Of a stretch of DNA of 26,793 bases, positions 22,549 to 26,793 are shown piece after piece. Under the pieces are notes generated by a model. That model made no database searches. It was not told the DNA's origin and worked only from the letters and a program-made list of their open reading frames with translations. Numbering within the stretch: the stretch's first letter is position 1; each line of letters starts with the position of its first letter. Source of the DNA: an uncultured Succinatimonas sp. GTDB lineage: Bacteria; Pseudomonadota; Gammaproteobacteria; Enterobacterales; Succinivibrionaceae. The stretch is taken from contig USBR01000013.1 of assembly GCA_900552905.1 (NCBI GenBank), positions 1 to 26,793 on the forward strand, written 5' to 3'. The translations under genes and the position numbers were made by a program.

Positions 22549-23802
22549 GTGTTATTAGACATTCTAAAGAAATTCTCTCTGCTGTTTGAAAAGGGTGGTG
22601 CACTTGCATGGTTCTACCCTCTGTATGAAGGTACCTTCACCTTCTTATACAGCTCAGGCAGAGTAACCACCGGTAGAACTCATGTTCGCGACTTTACCGA
22701 TTTAAAGCGCATCATGATCTTAGTGTGGATCGCTGTCTTCCCGACCATGTTCTGGGGCTGGTATAACGTCGGCAACCAGACTGTAGGCGCTATCGCTTCC
22801 TTACCTAATGCTGAGGACATCGCTAACGCTTCTTATGCTTTATTCAGCGCTGATTATCATTATGCTATCGCCCAGATGCTGGGTGCATGTTTAGGTGCTG
22901 ATGCCGGCTTCTACAGCAAGATGGTCATTGGTGCAGTTTATTTCCTCCCGATTTACATCGTCGTTTTCGCCGTCGGTGCTTTCTGGGAAGTTTTATTCTG
23001 CTTAGTTCGCAAGCACGAGATCAACGAAGGCTTCTTCGTTACCTCCATCGTCTTTGCTCTGGTCGTACCTCCGACTGTACCTTTATGGCAGGCTGCCTTA
23101 GGTATCAGCTTCGGTGTGATCATCGGTAAGGAAATGTTCGGTGGTACCGGTCGTAACTTCGTTAACCCGGCTTTAGCTGGTCGTGCCTTCCTCTTCTTCG
23201 CCTATCCGGCTTCCATCTCCGGCACTAACTGCTGGGTACCGGTTGACGGCTTCTCTGGTGCTACTCCGTTAGCTCAGTGGGCAGAAGGTGGTAGACAGGC
23301 TTTAGTTAATGTTCAGGGTGAGGCCATTGGCTGGATGGATGCCTTCTTAGGTAATATCCCAGGCTCCATCGGTGAAGGTTCAACCTTAATGATCATCGTC
23401 GGTGCTGCTATCATCTTAGCTTGTGGTATCGCTTCTTGGCGCATCATGGTTGGTATCTTAGCCGGTGCTTTAGTCACCTCCGCTCTGTTCAACGTTATTG
23501 GTTCTGACACCAATATGATGTTCTCCATGCCGTTTACCTGGCACATCGTTTTAGGTGGTTTCGCTTTCGGTACTGTCTTCATGGCAACCGATCCGGTTTC
23601 CAGTGCTTTCACCAATTCCGGTAAGTGGGCCTTCGGCGCTCTCATCGGCTGCATGGTAATCCTGATCCGTACCGTTAACCCGGCTTACCCTGAAGGCATG
23701 ATGCTGGCTATTCTGTTCGCAAACTGCTGGGCTCCGTTATTCGATTATCTGAGCGCACAGCGTAATATTAAGAGGAGACAAGCTCGTGCAAAAGCTGAAT
23801 AA
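22549..23802 (+). CDS. nqrB: Na+-translocating NADH:quinone reductase subunit B
   Basis: NqrB is a polytopic inner-membrane subunit that carries a covalently bound FMN and riboflavin and takes part in sodium movement and quinone reduction. The 417-residue protein (Vibrio cholerae about 415) has the flavinylation motif SGAT at 236-239 in [12 protein letters not shown], so T239 would hold FMN (T236 in Vibrio). Blocks such as [32 protein letters not shown] and [17 protein letters not shown] are typical. It starts with GTG at 22549, with GGAGGG about 10 bases upstream, and its end overlaps nqrC by 17 bases. Confidence 0.97.
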   Translation: MLLDILKKFSLLFEKGGALAWFYPLYEGTFTFLYSSGRVTTGRTHVRDFTDLKRIMILVWIAVFPTMFWGWYNVGNQTVGAIASLPNAEDIANASYALFSADYHYAIAQMLGACLGADAGFYSKMVIGAVYFLPIYIVVFAVGAFWEVLFCLVRKHEINEGFFVTSIVFALVVPPTVPLWQAALGISFGVIIGKEMFGGTGRNFVNPALAGRAFLFFAYPASISGTNCWVPVDGFSGATPLAQWAEGGRQALVNVQGEAIGWMDAFLGNIPGSIGEGSTLMIIVGAAIILACGIASWRIMVGILAGALVTSALFNVIGSDTNMMFSMPFTWHIVLGGFAFGTVFMATDPVSSAFTNSGKWAFGALIGCMVILIRTVNPAYPEGMMLAILFANCWAPLFDYLSAQRNIKRRQARAKAE

Positions 23803-24577
23803 AGACTCCGTACTCGGTACGTTCGTCATTATTATTTCGTTCTGCTTAGTATGCTCTGTGCTGGTTTCTAGTGCTGTAGTTGCCCTTGATCCTTTCAAGG
23901 CTGCTGCTATCGCTAATGACCGTCAGGTCAGCATCCTCAAGGTCTCAGGCCACGAGGTTGAGGGCTCTGTAGCTGCTACTTACGAGAAATACATTGAAGC
24001 CCATTTATTGGACGTCGATGCAGGTGTCTTAGCTGACGATCAAGTTGCTAAAGAAGATATCGATGGTTATAACTTTGCTTCCTTAGCAAAGAAGCCTGAG
24101 ACTTCTGTAGCTATCGCTAAAGACAAGGATGTTGCTGGTATTCGCACCCACTCTAAGTACATGCCTGTGTACTTTGCTAAGGATGAGAATGGTAATGTTG
24201 ACCGCGTAATTCTGCCGTTCTACGGTCAGGCTCTGTGGTCTACCGTTTATGGTTATGTTGCTGTTGATCCTAAAGATGGCAATACCATCAAGGCTGTTAC
24301 CTTCTATTCTCAAGGTGAAACTCCGGGCTTAGGTGGTGAAATCGACAACCCGCGTTGGCAGGCCATTTGGGTAGACAAGAAGATCAACGACGCACAAGGC
24401 GCTTATAAGTTCGACATTAAGAAGAACGCAGATAAGGTCGGTGAGGGTAAGGACTTTGAGGTCGATGCTCTCTCTGGTGCTACTTTGACTTCTAACGGTG
24501 TTGATAATATTGCCGCTTATTGGTTAGGTGACGCCTATCAGCCGTTCCTCAAGAACTTAAGCAAGGGGGAGAAATAA
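23786..24577 (+). CDS. nqrC: Na+-translocating NADH:quinone reductase subunit C
   Basis: NqrC has one N-terminal membrane anchor (about residues 8-33) and an outward-facing domain with the second covalent FMN. Near the end of the 263 residues the motif [10 protein letters not shown] places the attachment threonine at T233 (T225 in Vibrio). [15 protein letters not shown] sequence appears as [14 protein letters not shown], and [14 protein letters not shown] is also typical. GTG 23786 lies inside the nqrB end, with AAGAGGAGA upstream. Flavin attachment needs an ApbE-type transferase, which is not in the window; in Vibrio apbE follows nqrF. Confidence 0.96.
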   Translation: MQKLNKDSVLGTFVIIISFCLVCSVLVSSAVVALDPFKAAAIANDRQVSILKVSGHEVEGSVAATYEKYIEAHLLDVDAGVLADDQVAKEDIDGYNFASLAKKPETSVAIAKDKDVAGIRTHSKYMPVYFAKDENGNVDRVILPFYGQALWSTVYGYVAVDPKDGNTIKAVTFYSQGETPGLGGEIDNPRWQAIWVDKKINDAQGAYKFDIKKNADKVGEGKDFEVDALSGATLTSNGVDNIAAYWLGDAYQPFLKNLSKGEK

Positions 24578-25240
24578 ATGAGCGACGCTAAAGTCCCTGG
24601 CTTAAAAGAGAGCTTCCTAGAGCCGTTGATTGCCAATAATCCGGTAATGATCCAGATTTTAGGTATCTGCTCCTCTTTAGCCGTAACCTCAAGCATGAAG
24701 ACCGCGTTCGTAATGGGTGTATCAGTAACCGCTGTTACTGCTATCTCTAACTTGGCAGTGTCTTTTGTACGTAACCTCATCCCAGGTTCCGTACGTATCA
24801 TTGCCCAGATGACCATTATCGCTTCGTTGGTAATCATCGTAGATCAGATCCTCAGAGCATTTGCTTATGATCTGTCTAAGCAGTTATCCGTATACGTTGG
24901 TTTGATTATTACTAACTGTATCGTTATGGGTAGAACTGAGGGCTTTGCCCTTAAGTATCCGCCGATGCCTTCCTTAATGGACGGTTTAGGCAATGGCTTA
25001 GGCTATACCTTAGTTCTGTGCATTGTTGCTACCATCCGTGAGATTTTCGGTTCTGGTACTTGGTTTGGTCTTACCATTTTTGAGACCGTCAACAATGGTG
25101 GTTGGTATGTACCGTGCGGTTTATTAGTAATGCCGCCGTGCGCCTTCTTCTTAGTTGGTGGCTTAATTTGGTTAGTTAAGACCTTCCGTAAGGATCTGCA
25201 AGAGCCTCTCGAGTATGACACTCACAGGGAGGATTACTAA
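24578..25240 (+). CDS. nqrD: Na+-translocating NADH:quinone reductase subunit D
   Basis: NqrD is a six-helix inner-membrane subunit homologous to NqrE and RnfA/RnfE; the two form an inverted pair that holds an iron centre in the membrane. The 220-residue protein has [40 protein letters not shown] and [13 protein letters not shown], the last two being NqrD-typical. The cysteine in LGICSSLAV and that in ITNCIVMGR are the expected iron ligands. Its ATG follows the nqrC stop directly. Confidence 0.96.
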   Translation: MSDAKVPGLKESFLEPLIANNPVMIQILGICSSLAVTSSMKTAFVMGVSVTAVTAISNLAVSFVRNLIPGSVRIIAQMTIIASLVIIVDQILRAFAYDLSKQLSVYVGLIITNCIVMGRTEGFALKYPPMPSLMDGLGNGLGYTLVLCIVATIREIFGSGTWFGLTIFETVNNGGWYVPCGLLVMPPCAFFLVGGLIWLVKTFRKDLQEPLEYDTHREDY

Positions 25241-25242
25241 TA

Positions 25243-25839
25243 ATGGAACATTATTTATCCTTACTCGTTAAGAGTATCTTCATTGAGAACATGGCATTAG
25301 CCTTCTTCCTCGGTATGTGTACCTTCTTAGCTGTGTCTAAAAAGGTTACCACTTCCGCAGGTTTAGGTGCTGCTGTAATCATGGTTCAGGTCTTAGCTGT
25401 TCCGGCTAACAACCTCATCAATGAGTACATCTTAAAGCCTGATGCCTTAGTGACTGGCATGGATCTGTCCTTCTTAAGCTTCATCACCTATATCGGTGTT
25501 ATTGCTGCTATCGTTCAGGTCCTGGAAATGTTCTTAGACAAGTACGTACCGTCTCTGTACGCTGCCTTAGGTATTTTCCTGCCGCTCATCACTGTAAACT
25601 GCGTTATCTTCGCTGGTGTATCCTTCATGGTACAGCGTGAGTATAACTTCACCGAATCTGTAGTTTATGCTTTAGGTTCCGGTGCATCATGGGCTTTGGC
25701 AATCATTCTGCTGGCTGCTATTCGTGAGAAACTTAAGTATTCTGACGCTCCGGCTGGTCTGCGTGGTCTGCCTTTAACCTTTATCACAGCAGGACTCATG
25801 GCCATCGGCTTCATGTCCTTCTCTGGTATTCAGCTCTAA
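25243..25839 (+). CDS. nqrE: Na+-translocating NADH:quinone reductase subunit E
   Basis: NqrE is the second six-helix partner of NqrD. The 198-residue protein begins [20 protein letters not shown], and has [15 protein letters not shown] and [16 protein letters not shown]. The cysteines in GMCTFL and VNCVIF correspond to the intramembrane iron ligands. [20 protein letters not shown] closes it, as in Vibrio. It starts two bases after the nqrD stop. Confidence 0.97.
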   Translation: MEHYLSLLVKSIFIENMALAFFLGMCTFLAVSKKVTTSAGLGAAVIMVQVLAVPANNLINEYILKPDALVTGMDLSFLSFITYIGVIAAIVQVLEMFLDKYVPSLYAALGIFLPLITVNCVIFAGVSFMVQREYNFTESVVYALGSGASWALAIILLAAIREKLKYSDAPAGLRGLPLTFITAGLMAIGFMSFSGIQL

Positions 25840-25848
25840 GGGGGATAC

Positions 25849-26793
25849 ATGTTAACAATTGTATCTGGCGTCGTGATGTTCGTCGTTATCGTCGCCGTGC
25901 TTGTTGCCCTCATCGTGGTAGCTAAGAAATACTTAGTTTCCGGCGGTGATGTCAAGATTGGCGTCAATGACGACCCGTCTTTAACTATGACCTGCCCGGC
26001 TGGCGGTAAGCTTTTAAACATCTTAGGCGATAAGGGCGTTTTCGTTTCTTCCGCCTGCGGTGGTCGTGGTGCTTGCGGTCAGTGTAAGGTTAAGGTTACT
26101 TCCGGTGGTGGTAACGTATTACCTATCGAGTACTCTCACTTCTCTAAGCGTCAGATTAAAGAAGGCTGGCGTCTGGCTTGTCAGGTTACTGTCAAGAACG
26201 ACTGCAACATTGAGTTACCGGCTTCTGTATTCGGTGTTAAGAAGTGGGAATGTGAGGTTATCTCTAACCACAACGTAGCTACCTTCATCAAAGAGCTCCG
26301 TCTGCGTATTCCTGAGGGTGAGGAAGTTCCGTTCCGCGCCGGTGGTTATATTCAGATCGAGGCTCCGGCTCACACTGTCTACTATAAGGACTTTGATATT
26401 GAGCCGCAGTTCCAGGGTGCCTTCAAGCACTTTGGCTTTGATAAGCTCGTTTCTAAGGTTGATACTCCGACCATTCGTGCTTACTCTATGGCCAACTATC
26501 CAGGTGAGAAGGGCCTCATCATGTTGAACGTGCGTATTGCTACTCCGCCGTTCTCTAACCCGTCAGCTCCTCCGGGAATCATGTCTTCCTACATTTGGAG
26601 CTTAAAGCCGGGTGATAAGGTCACCATTTCCGGTCCGTTCGGTGAATTCTTTGCTCGTGATACTGACAACGAGATGGTCTTCATCGGTGGTGGTGCTGGT
26701 ATGGCCCCGATGCGTTCTCACATCTTCGATCAGTTAAAGCGTTTGAACTCCAAGCGTAAGATCTCCTTCTGGTACGGTGCTCGTTCTCTGTCT
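25849..26793 (+). CDS. nqrF: Na+-translocating NADH:quinone reductase subunit F (partial, cut by window end)
   Basis: NqrF takes electrons from NADH through FAD and a 2Fe-2S cluster. The first 315 of an expected 408 or so residues are present, and the frame stays open to the edge. There is one N-terminal membrane helix (about 5-25). The cluster ligands C70, C76, C79 and C111 stand at the same positions as in Vibrio cholerae NqrF. The FAD motif RAYSMANYP and the NADH motif [13 protein letters not shown] follow. AAGGGGGAT before ATG 25849 is a strong ribosome binding site. The final NADH-binding part lies outside the window. Confidence 0.97.
   Translation, partial: MLTIVSGVVMFVVIVAVLVALIVVAKKYLVSGGDVKIGVNDDPSLTMTCPAGGKLLNILGDKGVFVSSACGGRGACGQCKVKVTSGGGNVLPIEYSHFSKRQIKEGWRLACQVTVKNDCNIELPASVFGVKKWECEVISNHNVATFIKELRLRIPEGEEVPFRAGGYIQIEAPAHTVYYKDFDIEPQFQGAFKHFGFDKLVSKVDTPTIRAYSMANYPGEKGLIMLNVRIATPPFSNPSAPPGIMSSYIWSLKPGDKVTISGPFGEFFARDTDNEMVFIGGGAGMAPMRSHIFDQLKRLNSKRKISFWYGARSLS

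Noticed and set aside
26060..26527. Short open frames on both strands near the right edge.
   Set aside because: The true gene is nqrF, open from 25849 to the edge with all expected motifs; the short frames are its shadows.

Overview
The window looks like chromosomal DNA of a gammaproteobacterium. LolC, LolE, ThiI (with a C-terminal rhodanese domain), YajQ, PheS and PheT match the enterobacterial and Vibrio proteins in length and motifs, and the clusters xseB-ispA-dxs, lolC-lolD-lolE and nqrABCDEF are typical of that class. The spacers are very A/T-rich and leucine is often TTA. A host-associated anaerobe of the Succinivibrionaceae type would fit, but that is a guess from style and not a demonstrated assignment.

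Layout. 1-384: A/T-rich lead-in. 385-1704: glgC alone, closed by a good terminator. 2097-4696: a rightward group with a PlsC-type acyltransferase, a single-pass protein whose outer part resembles a pilin core, and slyD with a very long His/Cys repeat tail. 4769-6241: thiI, facing yajL (6304-6858, minus) across a terminator that works both ways. 6950-9088 (minus): a small arsenic-type cassette arsR, permease, mini-thioredoxin, arsC. 9239-12330 (minus): lolC-lolD-lolE. 12693-16094: pheS-pheT, divergent from lolC. 16109-20841: xseB, ispA, dxs, yajQ and an AmpG-like transporter, tightly packed. 21188 to the right edge: nqrA to nqrF, with nqrF cut off after 315 codons.

How the genes work together. 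Dxs makes DXP for isoprenoids and IspA makes farnesyl diphosphate from the resulting C5 units. LolCDE moves lipoproteins to the outer membrane, and AmpG recycles cell-wall fragments. The Nqr complex couples NADH oxidation to sodium export. In the ars cassette, ArsC has the cysteine relay of thioredoxin-coupled arsenate reductases, and a thioredoxin-like gene lies beside it with a CFCSCS-type permease and an ArsR sensor whose canonical metal site is altered.

I see no clearly new multi-gene system. The parts most worth a second look are: the repeat-expanded SlyD tail; a structured nqr leader with an eight-codon mini-ORF in its loop; a LacI-family-like palindrome further upstream; a duplicated operator-like motif in the ars cassette; and the pilin-like protein without a prepilin leader. 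Most of the window is conserved housekeeping. No tRNA, rRNA, CRISPR array or insertion sequence was recognised.
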